Shown in pieces: positions 1 through 11,700 of a stretch of 64,000 bases of DNA. The DNA lies in contig NC_053047.1 in NCBI RefSeq assembly GCF_003473485.1, positions 30,118,972 through 30,182,971 on the forward strand, given 5' to 3'. The position numbers were made by a program, and so were the translations under genes. The notes beneath the pieces are model-generated. The model did no database searches and was not told where the DNA came from. It saw nothing but the letters and a program-made list of their open reading frames with translations. Source of the DNA: Medicago truncatula. Lineage: Eukaryota; Streptophyta; Magnoliopsida; Fabales; Fabaceae. Positions within the stretch are counted from its first letter, which is position 1; the number at the start of each line of letters is the position of its first letter.

Positions 1-41
1 TTCATTGAGGTTTAAATGTCACGAATATTATAGGATAATGG

Positions 42-93
42 TACTGTAATACCTATTTTTTTTTTTTTTTTGAAAGATACTGTAATACCTATT
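42..93. repeat. Poly(T)GAAAGA micro-insertion with 16-bp target duplication
   Basis: Two copies of tactgtaatacctatt (42-57 and 78-93) flank a 20-nt insert made of 14 T followed by GAAAGA. It lies in an SPPL intron. On the - strand it reads TCTTTC-A(14), like a retroposon 3' tip plus poly(A). Confidence 0.7.
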
Positions 94-310
94 GTACTCC
101 TGAAAATACATCTAAAGGAAATTAAATGTTAATCTCTTGTTTCCTTAGATTTAAGTGTGTCATTTTCAAACCTGAATGCTATGCTGTAGAATGTTTGAGT
201 TTACACGATGCTTTCTATTATATCCTTTTCAACGGAATTTTTCAACATTTCCTCCATGATGTTAGGTTTGTTCCACGTGTAGAAGAAACTAATTTTGTTT
301 TCCTGTGCAG

Positions 311-3139
311 GTGGTTCAAGCATGCTAGCGAATCATACGTTAAATTGCCCTTCGTAGGAGCTATCTCATACCTGACTTTGGCTGTTACTCCATTCTGTAT
401 AACATTTGCCGTTTTTTGGGCAGTTTATCGAGACAAATCATTTTCCTGGATTGGTCAAGATATACTTGTAAGGATAAACTTTTCTCATCAGTCTTGAGTT
501 CTTATCATCTCCTCTTCAGATATATCATGTAGACAATATAAATTTAAAGCAAAGCATTATTTTTCCTTTATTTATCTTAATTTTTCAAAGGGGGAAGGGT
601 TTAGTTGTGTTTTACATAGTAAGTTATAGTCGAATTGATTGGGAGCACCCAAGTTCAACCCCTGACTGGAACAATCCTTAGCCAAATTTTACCTACCTCC
701 CAGCCGAACACCGGATTACTAGGCTTTTATCCCCTAGGAATCGAAGAGATCCATTTGTCTCCAGTTCTACTATATACCATAAGGGAAGAATGTGCTTGTG
801 GTGAAAGCAATGTTTGTAGAACCATTTTCCAGAATGTACTACATCATAATCATAATATTTCTTATCACAATTGTATTAGAGTTAATAAACTTTTCAATAA
901 AAACACACACACACAAACTCATGTTGTTTATATTGTTTTAGATTTTATACTTGTAATGATGACGGCTAGGTGAGTGTCAATTTAATGGCTATTTCTTTTG
1001 TCATTTAATCTAACAGGGAATTACGCTGATTATTACAGTTCTGCAGATCGTACATGTGTCTAATCTCAAGGTATTTATTAAAGCTTACATAATCATTGTA
1101 CTGTGGCTTTATGTCAAACTTGTTAAGATTGTTGAATTCGGTTACTTTTCTGTGGTAGCCAGTTTTTGAAGCACTTTGATATTTACTTACTGTTTTGATT
1201 CAACAATTATTTTAAGCATCTTATGTACGAAATAACTGAACTAGAAAATGTTAAACTTGTGTGTTACACTGCTTCTACTTTTCGCACCTGTTTGTGTCGG
1301 TAAATATTCACATCTACAATTTGTCACATTAGAGTCTGTTATGTCATTAGATGTTCCTTTTATGAATAAATAAGATACTAATGTAATGCTTTGATTATTT
1401 TACAAAATAGGTTGGTACAGTTCTTCTCAGTTGTTCCCTCCTTTACGACTTATTTTGGGTGTTCGTGTCGAAGAAGTTTTTCAAGGAAAGCGTGATGATT
1501 GTGGTTAGTATTACAATTCATTCTAATTCACGATAATGATCGACATTCTATGTTGTTGCTACTTATAATTTTCCTTACATTACACGCTATAGGTAGCCCG
1601 AGGTGATAGAAGTGGAGAAGATGGTATTCCAATGTTACTAAAGTTTCCGCGCATTTTGGACCCATGGGGTGGTTATAGTATTATCGGTTTTGGAGACATC
1701 CTTTTACCTGGAATGCTGGTCGCGTTCTCACTCAGGTTTTATTTCGATCTCTTTTTTCAATTTGTCCCTGCATGTGTTAAGTATATCTTCTTAGACTCAA
1801 GATTCAATTTTTGTAGCGACCGCTCCCAATTTTTATGGATTGGAGTTTTTCAGAGTCTGTTTGGATTGGTTTGTTTGAGTTTGTCTATTGAACTGTTTGG
1901 GAGAGCTTGTAGAAACATTTTATAACATGTCCATAAGCTGTAAGCTGTTTGCAGCTTATATCCCATAAGCTCTCCATAATAGCAAAATGAAAACAGCTTA
2001 TAGTTAACATGAAAATAGTTTGAATTTATTTTCTATTTTGTTACAAAAAATGTTTATGCATAAGCACTTATATGATAAGTACTTATGCTATAAGCGCTTA
2101 ATTAAGTTTCTTATCCAAACAGGGCCTAAGTGAATTTTTGTAATTCACTATTCTAAAAACAAATGGAAGAGCTAGGCTTTAAACTACAGTATTTTTCCAC
2201 TTCAAATTGTCAGTTTTTATGAAAAAGCTTTCCTGATTGACGATACATGTTGCAGGTATGATTGGCTGGCAAAGAAGACCCTTGTAAGTGGATACTTTTT
2301 GTGGGCAATGTTAGCATATGGCTTTGGTGAGAATCAACTTATTGACTCGAGAATTATGCTTTTTTTTTTTTTTTTATACAAACTATATCATAACTAAAAC
2401 ATTAAAATGCATTTTTTGTTGACTTAGAAGTTACATGATGATTGATTGAGCAAATACATACATATGACTTGACTTTTATTCCTAATTTTTTAGGTCTTCT
2501 AATCACTTACGTGGCGCTAAACTTGATGGACGGGCACGGACAACCAGCACTGCTATACATTGTTCCATTTACTCTAGGTAGTTTTTACGAAACAGATCAT
2601 TATTTATAATAATTTTTTATCAAGGAAAGAATGAATTCATTTAGGATCAATGTTTTAAAAATCCAATTGCCTGAAAAAAAAGTGTTTTAAAAACCAAACA
2701 GAACCTTTCGGTTCAATCAATTGAACCGAGAACCAGCCAGTTTGCTGGTTGGTTTGGTCCCTGTTACAATGCAGTCTGGTTGAACAAGGTTTGAACTGCA
2801 GTTGGTTAAGCCAATTTTCATATTTTACATTTTATTTTACTTTTTTATTCGTTTGTTATCCGATTAAACCATGGTTGAACAGATCGAACCATAACCTGAA
2901 GGTCTTACTGGTTCGATCGCTGATCTTGTTTTTAAAACAGTGTTCAGGATGTTTCTGAACAACTTGGAAGTTAAATTGATTATAGTAGGGTGCTCATAGT
3001 TTTATGCATCAATGTAGGGACCATTATTGCATTGGCACAAAAGCGAGGAGAACTAAAGATTTTGTGGAAGAGTGGCGAACCAGAAAGATTCTGCCCTCAT
3101 ATCAGACTCCATAACAGTGGAGAATCAAGCCCCGAATGA
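311..3139 (+). CDS. Signal peptide peptidase-like intramembrane aspartyl protease (3' part)
   Basis: Seven exons: 311-467, 1017-1070, 1411-1503, 1593-1735, 2256-2326, 2494-2577 and 3018-3139 (TGA). All introns are GT..AG and the phases fit, giving the last 240 residues. The first visible exon starts after a cag acceptor, so the N-terminus, including the usual PA domain of plant SPPLs, lies outside the window. SPPLs are polytopic membrane proteases that cleave type II membrane proteins and signal peptides within the bilayer. The three hallmarks are present: YD in LLYDLFWVF (exon 1411-1503), GxGD in [11 protein letters not shown] (exon 1593-1735) and the PAL motif in [11 protein letters not shown] (exon 2494-2577). 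The tail ([19 protein letters not shown]) matches what I remember of the plant SPPL3/4/5 group; the exact paralogue cannot be decided. Introns carry MITEs. Confidence 0.95.
1853..2126. repeat. MITE in SPPL intron (GGCCCTGTTTGG-type ends)
   Basis: The ends gagtctgtttgg and ccaaacagggcc are inverted, and the interior is rich in ataagct/agcttat words. The same end type recurs at 24497, 27892, 30661, 33561 and 50715. The left boundary is approximate. Confidence 0.55.
2651..2940. repeat. MITE-like dispersed repeat with 'ggttcaa/ttgaacc' interior and 'ttttaaaa' ends
   Basis: It starts tgttttaaaaatcc and ends tttttaaaacag. The interior is full of ggtt, gaacc and aaccatggttgaac words. Related copies lie at about 4825-5066 and 17208-17395. 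It sits in the last SPPL intron. Confidence 0.5.
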
Positions 3140-3340
3140 TATTGTCACTTCAACCTATTTTGATATGTTCTGTCTATGTAAATACATGGCTGGTCTTTTG
3201 AGACACGAAAACAACACTTTCAAAGGCTTAGCAGAATTTTATGAAATAGTTTAGATTCAATATAATGTCTATTCAGAAAGTTCTACAAATCGATAATTAC
3301 TGTGAAACGTGCAGCAGCGGGGTTTAGTCTCAGTGTTTTT

Positions 3341-3377
3341 ACTCTTGATTTTTTTTTTTTGAAACGGACTCTTGATT
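3341..3377. repeat. Poly(T)GAAACGG micro-insertion
   Basis: The 10-bp duplication actcttgatt (3341-3350 and 3368-3377) flanks T(10)GAAACGG, just downstream of the SPPL stop codon. Confidence 0.6.
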
Positions 3378-3847
3378 AAATATCAATTTGTAAAATTAAG
3401 TTTAATTAAAAGAATTTGCTCCAACATAATTATGTTTGAATAACTTCTCTCAAATTCATCTTTCATCCAAGCATCTACAAATTGATAATTACTGTGAAAT
3501 GTGCAGCCCGGTTTAGTCTTGTTTGAATAAACTTTATTTTGCAAATTTAAGTTTGATAACTTCTTTCACAAGTTTGTTTGGATTTTACTTACCATAAGTA
3601 TACTTGAACGTATAGTTACCAAAAACCTGTATGACTTTTATATAGTTTAAGTTTTGGGTAAAATGGTTATTGAAAATCTCAAATGACAAAAGAATGAAAA
3701 AGTATCAGGACCTTGCTTTTGTGTACGTTTGAAGTCAAATTTGGTAGGTATAAACTGGTAAGGTAGATGAAGCATTATAATTTGTAAAAGTCAAATTTGG
3801 TTAAGCTAATCGACTTTATAGTTTAATATGGTGTAGATCAATCATTG

Positions 3848-4019
3848 TACTCCTTTCGTTTACGAGTAACTTGGATTTTTTTAGATAAATAATCAAATCA
3901 TCAAATATTAAAGAACAGTTAAAAGAGGGATCAAATACGTAACTCGTTTACATGTTCTTTAATAATTGATGATTTGATTATTTATTTTCTATTCCGTTAC
4001 TATATAAAAAAATTGGAGC
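3848..4019. repeat. Short foldback/MITE
   Basis: Inverted arms: taaataatcaaatcatcaaa near 3885 pairs with gatgatttgattattta near 3970. The outer ends (actcctttcgtttacgagtaac and its rough complement) also pair. No coding capacity. The stretch around it (3140-4400) shows no gene. Confidence 0.5.
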
Positions 4020-4419
4020 ATCTATAATAGATAGATTACTATAATAAAAACATAATTGAACAATTGAATTCAAAACTATAAGTTTGAATTTACTTTATTT
4101 ATCTACCTTTTGCACTTTATTTACCGTCTATTTTATAAGATATAGACACAGTTGATAGATTAGTGAAATCCATTTTAATAAATGAACCTCTGCTAATAGG
4201 TTCAACTAACCTTTCAGTTGTGCATCTCTCTTTCATAAACAGACATTAAATGAAGGTTAAATAAATGTAGCGAACCCGGACTCCAAATCATACCACGATT
4301 ATGATCTGCAAAGAAAATCACAAGATAGTCTGTAACATGACAACGCAGCAACCACAATACAAGGAGAGCAACACACACATAGGACTGCAATGGGTCTTAA
4401 GATTCTTACTAAATTGTTC

Positions 4420-4593
4420 TTATTTTTTGAGACGAGGATGATAGAAAGTTGGTGAGGAAGGAGAGCCAGGATTTGTAAGTAAATTTGGTTTTTGAAGGGT
4501 TGATTTCGACGTGAACATTAAATATATGTAGTATGCCACAATGGCTGCAAGTAGAGATCCTCTCCATTTCCAAGGATAAATAGCAATGTCCAT
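4420..4593 (-). CDS. Possible small one-pass membrane protein, 57 aa (uncertain)
   Basis: I do not recognise this ORF. From the ATG at 4593 it gives a short N-terminus with PWKWRG, a hydrophobic stretch (about residues 12-25, SLLAAIVAYYIYLMF), then a polar, Pro-rich tail ending in PRLKK. An upstream in-frame ATG at 4632 would add 13 residues. The amino-acid layout (start, membrane segment, basic end) looks more gene-like than the shadow ORFs nearby. No homologue comes to mind and no introns are evident. It could equally be the last exon of a - strand gene or chance. Confidence 0.3.
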   Translation of the reverse strand: MDIAIYPWKWRGSLLAAIVAYYIYLMFTSKSTLQKPNLLTNPGSPSSPTFYHPRLKK

Positions 4594-4824
4594 TACTATA
4601 GATTTGGTGTATAAATGTCTAATTAATGTCACATATTCTAGAAATATGTGTATTTATATCATGTATTTACTACAAAACTATAGTAATGGAAACTGCAATT
4701 TATTTTAAGAAATGGAGAATATCTCAACTCGCAAATAACAAATAACTGCCAGTAAAATCAAATTAAGAGCTTGGATGGAAGTCCTTGATGCACTCTATCA
4801 AAAGGGGCGGACTCGGTTGTCACC

Positions 4825-5066
4825 CGAGTTCGATATCAGGTAATGAAACAGTCAATACTTTAAAAGCTAGATCTAATCAACTGGTCGAATCAAGAACTTA
4901 CCAGCTCGTCACTTGATTTGATCCCAATTGCCCTGTAACATAATTGAATCAAGGTCGAACCGGTTCAACCGTAGTTGATTTATATCATTTGGTTCAATAG
5001 TGGTTGAGCCGAACCATAACCAGCTCTCACTAGTTCAATCACCGGTTAGTTTTTAAAACCTTAGCT
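4825..5066. repeat. MITE-like 'ggttcaa' repeat, second copy
   Basis: Words such as gaaccggttcaaccg, ggttcaatagtggttgagcc and ccggttagtttttaaaacc match the copies at 2651-2940 and 17208-17395. It lies between the small ORF and the MTP12 gene. Confidence 0.45.
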
Positions 5067-5478
5067 ATACTTTAGCTATCTCTCAATTGAACATAAATTA
5101 ATCTAAAAATACTTTTCTGCTATGACAATGTGGGTAGAAACCAAAAAAAGTAAGATTTACTGCAATTGCATACAGTTTAAAAACATGAGTAGAACAATAT
5201 TTACTATGGCATAAAAATGTAAATGTTTATATTCTTTTTGAAAGCCTATGATCGTGTTACATTTCTGTACAAGTTACAACTCAGCAGCTAGTTGGATCCC
5301 AAAAAACAGATCACATAACAAAACCAATTATCTAAGAAATGAAAACAGACAGAAATTTAAGTTGTAATATCTATCTTCAAACATTCCAATGATCAGAAAG
5401 TATAATCCTGTTCCAAATAGTGTGTATGCATGCATATTCACTAATCAAAGATGTGATAATTACAATCTCTAAACAATA

Positions 5479-8196
5479 TTATCTAACACATTCCACCTGC
5501 ATAGTTAAATCTTTTATTCCAGCATTGTGCAATAGATGTGAAACCTGAGACTTCACCGATATCTTGTCGGTATCGGTTGCGACATGTAGATGCAGTGTCC
5601 CTACTACATCTGTATTTGTGAAGCTCCATGAATGGAATTTTTGAATTCCGTAAACACCCTTTATCTTCAAAACATCGGATAAGGAATCTTTCAGATCATG
5701 CTCATGTGCCCTTGGAACTCTTTGGAGCAAAACTTCGGCTGAGTTTCTGAGTAAAGGTATCACTGAGGATACAATTAAAACTGAAATGAAAATTGAGCAG
5801 GCTGGATCAGCAACAAGCCATCCCTTGTATTTGATTAATAGTGTGGATATAACAACACCAACACTCCCCAATGTGTCTGCAAGAACATGTAAGAATATCC
5901 CTTCCATGTTGTGATCGATGTGGCGATGACTGTGCTTTTTGTTAACAGGTAACGCATCATGATTATGATGGTCAGCATCATGGTGCTGATGGTCATGGTG
6001 ATTGTGATCATGACAATCACTACTATGGTCGTGGTGCCCTGCATGATGATTATGGTCATGATGGTCGACATGGTGATTATGATCATGGTGGTCGTGGTCA
6101 TGGTCATGGTGACCGGTGTGGTGAGCATGTTCGTGGTGGTCATGGTGGTTATGATGGTCGTGAGGGTGTTCATGGTGGTCATGGTGACTGGTGTGGCTAT
6201 GATGGTCGTGAGGGTGCTCATGGTGGTCATGCTGCCCAGTGTGGTTATGATGGTCATGACCATGCTCATGCAGTTTGTGTTTTCGGGCATCATCGTTATG
6301 ATGCTTAAAGCTCTGAATGCTGCGATTATCGGCAAGGAACTCAACTTTCTTCTCATGACTAGAGTGATTATGATGTCCAAGATCACTGGAGCATGAAATA
6401 TCTTTGCAATCAGTGGAAACCGAAATGAATTCTTGGTTGCTTTCATGTCTTTCATGATGATGGTGGGAGTGATCGTTATGTAACTCCGAGTGTGAATGCG
6501 AATGTGAGCATGATCCACCAGACATTCCGTGAGCATGATGATGCTCCTCATGAAAGAATATCAAACCAATGACATTCACTACAAGCCCTCCTACAGAAAC
6601 AACCAACAAACTATTAGTCGAAATCTCTTGAGGATCCAATATTCTCTCAAACGACTCGACCACTATCAATGCTCCAACAAGAACCAGAAAAACAGCATTA
6701 GTATATCCCGACAGAACCTCAAATCTACCCCGACCATAGTTATAGTGATTATTCGCAGGCAAACGAGATATATACGAAGCATACAACCCAATTGCCAAAG
6801 CAGCACAATCAAACAACATATGACACGCATCCGATATCAGCCCAAGACTATTGCTCATAAACCCAGCAACAAACTCCACAACCATATACCCAGCATTGAT
6901 CAAAAGAAAAAGCGCAATTTTTCTCGATTTCCTCTCGCTTAATATATGTCTAATAGGCTTCATAACCATTTCACTTAAAAACTGCGAAGACTCGTCTTCA
7001 AAACCAATTCCATTGGAATCAAAAGGATCCAAATCTCTAACAGCCACATAGAGCAATAAACCACAAATCAACAAACCCCAAAGTGAAATATTAGGATAAT
7101 AAAAAAGCTCCAATATCAAAGTACACATAAACATCACCAAAAACTCTCTTTTAGAGTCTTTAAAACTCAACAAATCATCACCACCACCACCACTACTAAA
7201 ATAATTCTCACTCAAAAGCACGCCGAAAACAACAGTATTCGCCAATGGCCAAACCAAATTCCCGAACGCAACACTATCTTCCCCACTTTCATAAACAAAA
7301 AAACTAATCACAGCAGGAACAAATAGCACAATTGTAGTGAAAAAAAGCGTAATCAACCGAACCCGTTTCCGATCCAATTGCTTAAAACTACCATAATCAT
7401 CAACCGAAACACATTGTTCATAACAAGCAAGAAAACCAGCCAAAAATGGTAGCAACAATTGCCAAACCTTAACACATTTATCAACCCCATTTCCACCAAA
7501 TGGAAAACACTCTATCCTATCCCATCCAAATGACAACATAAACAAACCCAAAAACAACGACAAAAACCCGCGAATTTCAACCCAACCGAAACTATTTCTC
7601 CGATTTCTTTGAAACCGACGAGCTGCCACGGTCCCCATAAACTCCGCGATAATCATCGAAGCAGTACCGCAATATCTCAAAGCCGAAAACCGTAACAGAA
7701 ATACCAAAGCCAATAAAATCGACTTGCATATCAAAATTCTCTGCTGAGAGTTTGTGATTGATGAAAAACTGAAAAGTAATAATTTTTGTTTGGATTTAAC
7801 AAAAGGGTGCTTGGAAGAAGAGAATGAAAAGAGAGAGAAAGTGAGAGTAAGGAAAAAGGAGAGAAGTGAAACGAGGAAGGAAAAAGGGAAGAGAGAAAAG
7901 GAAGGTGAAGAAGAACGAAGGAAAGGGAAAAGGGAGTAAAGAGAACGGAGAGAGAATAGAAGAAGGAAGATGAAGGAAATTGATTTTGAATTGGATTTAG
8001 GGTTAGGGTTTGATTTGAAGGAGAATGATGAAGATGATGAAAGACGGTGTTTTGATTTGGAAGGGGTTGGTGTTGGGGTTAGGGTTGGGCTGGAATAGAG
8101 GAAGGTGGAGTTAGGGTTAGGGTTTGGAGTGGTGGTGCGTGGTGGAACGGAGAGACGGTGGGGGCGGTGTTGGTGGTGGTGGTGGAAATCGGTCAT
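5479..8196 (-). CDS. MTP12: MTP12/ZnT5-type zinc transporter (cation diffusion facilitator)
   Basis: Intronless, 905 residues. CDF proteins export Zn2+ from the cytosol in exchange for protons. The plant MTP12 type, related to yeast Msc2 and human ZnT5, has many extra N-terminal membrane segments and is known in Arabidopsis to pair with MTP5 at the Golgi. A Pro/Ser-rich N-terminus (1-75) is followed by repeated hydrophobic segments to about residue 385, then a CDF core with the two metal-site motifs H459-x3-D463 (SDACHMLFDC) and H770-x3-D774 (LHVLADTLGS). Residues 551-762 form an extreme His/Asp loop made of repeats such as HDHHEHPHDHH. A cytosolic C-terminal domain ends VECVR. The ATG at 8196 is the first in frame. 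The protein is somewhat longer than I remember for Arabidopsis (about 800 aa), mostly through the loop. Symbol by family resemblance. Confidence 0.95.
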   Translation of the reverse strand: MTDFHHHHQHRPHRLSVPPRTTTPNPNPNSTFLYSSPTLTPTPTPSKSKHRLSSSSSFSFKSNPNPKSNSKSISFIFLLLFSLRSLYSLFPFLRSSSPSFSLFPFSFLVSLLSFFLTLTFSLFSFSSSKHPFVKSKQKLLLFSFSSITNSQQRILICKSILLALVFLLRFSALRYCGTASMIIAEFMGTVAARRFQRNRRNSFGWVEIRGFLSLFLGLFMLSFGWDRIECFPFGGNGVDKCVKVWQLLLPFLAGFLACYEQCVSVDDYGSFKQLDRKRVRLITLFFTTIVLFVPAVISFFVYESGEDSVAFGNLVWPLANTVVFGVLLSENYFSSGGGGDDLLSFKDSKREFLVMFMCTLILELFYYPNISLWGLLICGLLLYVAVRDLDPFDSNGIGFEDESSQFLSEMVMKPIRHILSERKSRKIALFLLINAGYMVVEFVAGFMSNSLGLISDACHMLFDCAALAIGLYASYISRLPANNHYNYGRGRFEVLSGYTNAVFLVLVGALIVVESFERILDPQEISTNSLLVVSVGGLVVNVIGLIFFHEEHHHAHGMSGGSCSHSHSHSELHNDHSHHHHERHESNQEFISVSTDCKDISCSSDLGHHNHSSHEKKVEFLADNRSIQSFKHHNDDARKHKLHEHGHDHHNHTGQHDHHEHPHDHHSHTSHHDHHEHPHDHHNHHDHHEHAHHTGHHDHDHDHHDHNHHVDHHDHNHHAGHHDHSSDCHDHNHHDHQHHDADHHNHDALPVNKKHSHRHIDHNMEGIFLHVLADTLGSVGVVISTLLIKYKGWLVADPACSIFISVLIVSSVIPLLRNSAEVLLQRVPRAHEHDLKDSLSDVLKIKGVYGIQKFHSWSFTNTDVVGTLHLHVATDTDKISVKSQVSHLLHNAGIKDLTMQVECVR
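5911..6546 (-). repeat. Expanded His/Asp-coding repeat inside MTP12
   Basis: About 212 codons dominated by CAT/CAC and GAT/GAC. Near-identical units (HDHHEHPHDHH, HDHNHH) are arranged in tandem. The skew creates long false ORFs on both strands (for example + strand 5959-6396, Met/Val rich). The region codes for the intracellular His loop, thought to bind or sense zinc in CDF transporters. Confidence 0.85.
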
Positions 8197-8219
8197 GGTG
8201 GAAAAAAAATATGAAGAAT

Positions 8220-11200
8220 AATCAATAGAGAGTGACAGTGTTTGTTTTGAAGACTGTGCTAAATTTCAGATGTGATGTAATAACTTATGTCAAGTTGTTA
8301 ACGTGAAATTTTAATTATTAATATTTTTAATTATTTATAAAAATGTGATATTTTGCATAATATTCATCGAGACAGATAATATTCTTTTATATGCTAAAAT
8401 TTGTATTTATTTATTAGTTAAAAGAATATGTTTAAAGTAAATGATCTAAATGATACACATTGTAAAATTATGAAATATATTTAAAACGGAGGAGGAAGCA
8501 TGTGTAAAATTCTACACATACATTCAATTATGTGTCATGTTTTTTATGGGAAAAAATTCAACTCATTTCAATAGGATTAGTCATTGATACTTCCTTCAAA
8601 AAAAAAAAAATTGTTAATACAAGGTGGTACATCAAGAAATAATTGGAGCTAGCTTTTAACACCATTGCATGTTCTAGTTTATGAGTTACATCATTTGCTT
8701 GCCTTAGACTCAAGTTTGTCTTATAGTTTGTAAAAAGAGTGTTAAATAGTTTGCCAACAATGAGGTATGATGTAGTCAAAGTCGCCATTACTATATTTAT
8801 TTCCATTGAAAGCATCAACAACAATCTTCGAATCCAAGAAAAATTATTATTATCAAATCCTAACTAAGTTACCCACCGCAATGCTTGACGATATATAATG
8901 TCTCACCAACATCCACTGAGACGGTTTTTTCAAGGACAAATTAGACGGTTTTTTCAAGGACAGACTAATTCTCGCCATCTCAAAAGCACATATCAATGCC
9001 AACCTTATTGATTGATGTCTTTCAAAAATAATATTTATTGATTGACGTAAAAAAACATTATTGTAAAATAACTTTACACTGTCATCGTTTAATATTCAAA
9101 CTAAACTTTTTTTTTTGAGTTACCATGATATGGTACGAAGTTTTCACCGTCGCTTATCAATGAGTTATGTCCTCTCAATCGGGTTTTTTTCGTTCTCATA
9201 AGCTATGATTGAATCTCTGACCATATGTTTAAGAGGTCCAAGTCCCTTACCACTTCGATCAATCCATTGTAGGTAAAGTAAACTTGTTTTATTGATCAAT
9301 ATATAATATATTTAAGGTTATTTTATTTGTGTATTTAATAAAAACAAAAAAAAAACATTTAACTTTAAATGTGTGCTGCATTTTTTTAGCAGGGTATCAT
9401 TTGCACACACCAGCATATATAACCATTCGAGCTGCGTGGAAACATAACGAGTGGCAGTAATGAATGACAAAGTTTTATCTCAAGAGATTTGAGACATGTG
9501 CATTTTCAGAGCTGAGTTTGAAACGAAGACATTTAGTTAAGTAGAAATCTCTTATCTTCTTATCCAATTGATCTTGGATTGAATTTGTGAGACATTGCCA
9601 TTACAGTACTCAGATTAAATGTATTGAAATTGTAAATTTATCTATAGTGTCTATTTAGTTAGTAATTTATCGGGACTAAGTTGACCAAGAAAAAAACATG
9701 TTTTCAAGATCTAAACAAACTATCTAAAAATTGATTTTAAAGACCAAAATATCTAATAAAATAGAAATTTATAGATATGTTTGTAATTTATATACATTTA
9801 AGATGATTGAGTTATACTTCGAGGAACCAATATGGTAGCTTAACTTTTTCTTTTTTAGGAAATTTTGTGTGCCTTGAAAATGGTCATTCTCAAAATGAGT
9901 TTAAAAAAATAATTTTCTTTTTAAAAGCAAAAGTCAATATGTGGAAGAGTAACACTGGAGCCGCTGCAAAAGTCAGTCTCTTGCAGAGGGCAAAGGTTGT
10001 ATCGCGATTCCATGACTTTGGCATGAGAAAGTCATGTGACTTTCACCCAATCTCATCCGTCTAATTAATCTCATGTATCATATCATACAACGTGTCATAT
10101 TATTATTTTTTATTTTTATTTTTATTGTAAAAAAACTTAGACATGTATTAGGTTTTAGAAACTTTTGTCTTTGTTGTCGTACACAAGACTTTCTTCACCC
10201 CACCGTAGAATCGAGGGTTGTCGAATGTCCATCGACTATCAACCTACAGTTGATAGCTTTCCCTTTTTAATGGAGGATCATCAACGACTCACGACATCTG
10301 AATCCAATTTGTGTGACAAAGCATATGTCTATGGTGAATTTGTGACTTTGGTTGGTCTGTATCAGCCTTGAAGGAGAAAATTTTGTCATTAATGAAGCAA
10401 ACCGAGGCGATGGGCCGAAACGAAGGCAGAGGACCTCACCGACGCGGAGGCGATAAAAGGAGACGAAGCTCCAACAGTCATATTTTGCATGGGCTAAGGG
10501 TTTTATCTTGGTGTTGCTAAATTAGAATGAGTACCTTTTTTTCTTCTTTTTAGTTAATATTATTACATGCTATTTTATTTATATCATTTGGGTTTATTAT
10601 TTATATGGGTCAAGACCCACTAAAAACAACCCTAAATTTCTACCATGCATTTTTTACTCTATAATAATATTACAATTTTTAACCACTTTCTTCCATCAAT
10701 TTTTCTGGTTCCATATATTTTTCTCCTTGTTCTTTTATCTCTCTATGTTTGTCTGGATTTAAAAACTCTAGTATACCCATATTAAAAAAAAATTATTGCT
10801 CTTTTGTCGAGCTACACTCAAAATTTGTAAATTCCAAAATTTGAAAAAAAAAATACAAAAATAATATTTATACAACCATTTTAGAATAATTTTTGGACAA
10901 CTCTCTCATATTCTCATTGTATTTTTACTTTATCTTTTTTTTTTTTTGAAGTAGATCCAGCCGGCCAGGCCTAAATTATTTTTCTTCCATTCTTAAAAGC
11001 ATTAGCAAGATATTGGCAAAGGATGTCTTGGAAGGAAGTATTAGACAATTGCAATCTTTTGATATAGCTAGAGGTAAATAGCATTTTTCCTCCCTCTCTT
11101 TTTATTTCCTTTTCTTGAGTGGCTAATTTTGATGCAAAAGAAAAATGATTTGTTCTCCTTTCTTGGCCGAGCATGATTTTTAAATTTTGGAGCTTAATTT

Positions 11201-11330
11201 CGTTATGGATATTATAGTCAGGTCTATATAATAATAGAATCGGGAGAAATTTTAATTTTGAGTGTTTTAAAAATTTAGTAACACGGTAAAAGCGTCAAAA
11301 TGTTATTTTATTTACATGGATAGTCTAATA
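8220..11330. other. Intergenic, AT-rich, no gene seen
   Basis: No convincing coding exon. It holds a 20-bp direct repeat agacggttttttcaaggaca (8919-8938 and 8943-8962), a micro-insertion at 9005-9048, and a GC-richer island at 10390-10500 that does not resolve into a known protein. Longer ORFs (9807-10064, 10971-11174) lack family features. Confidence 0.5.
9005..9048. repeat. CTTTCAAAAA micro-insertion with 14-bp target duplication
   Basis: ttattgattgatgt (9005-9018) and ttattgattgacgt (9035-9048), one mismatch, flank 16 nt beginning ctttcaaaaa. Confidence 0.5.
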
Positions 11331-11334
11331 TTGA

Positions 11335-11337
<3 letters not shown>

Positions 11338-11384
<47 letters not shown>
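11338..11384. repeat. (TA)n microsatellite
   Basis: About 47 bp of uninterrupted TA dinucleotides. Confidence 0.95.
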
Positions 11385-11386
<2 letters not shown>

Positions 11387-11700
11387 ATAAACAAGTTTGT
11401 TTTCGACAAAAAAAAAATTTGGTGTAAGGTTTGTACTTGCCAAACTAAAAAGGGTAAAATGATAAAGTTTCGTGTTGTTTCTTGTTATACTAACCTGACC
11501 ATTGGATTTGTTTTGTCAAAACCTTCGAAATTGACTTATGGTTCATGATATTCGAACTTGAATTCATTAAGTTATGGTTTTATGTTTACTATAATGAATG
11601 CTTGATGCACTAAAATGTTTTAAATAAATTTTGTATGCAAATTCGTATAGGTTGATTAAACTAGTTTTCAGGTAAACATTTTACAAACAAAGGAGACTAT

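Noticed and set aside
635-973. 112-aa + strand ORF in an SPPL intron
   Set aside because: It lies wholly between two well-supported SPPL exons and has no protein family features.
5959-6396. 145-aa + strand ORF and the 238-aa - strand ORF (5835-6551) over the MTP12 His loop
   Set aside because: Their Met/Val/Thr composition is what His/Asp codons give in other frames; they are shadows of the real gene.
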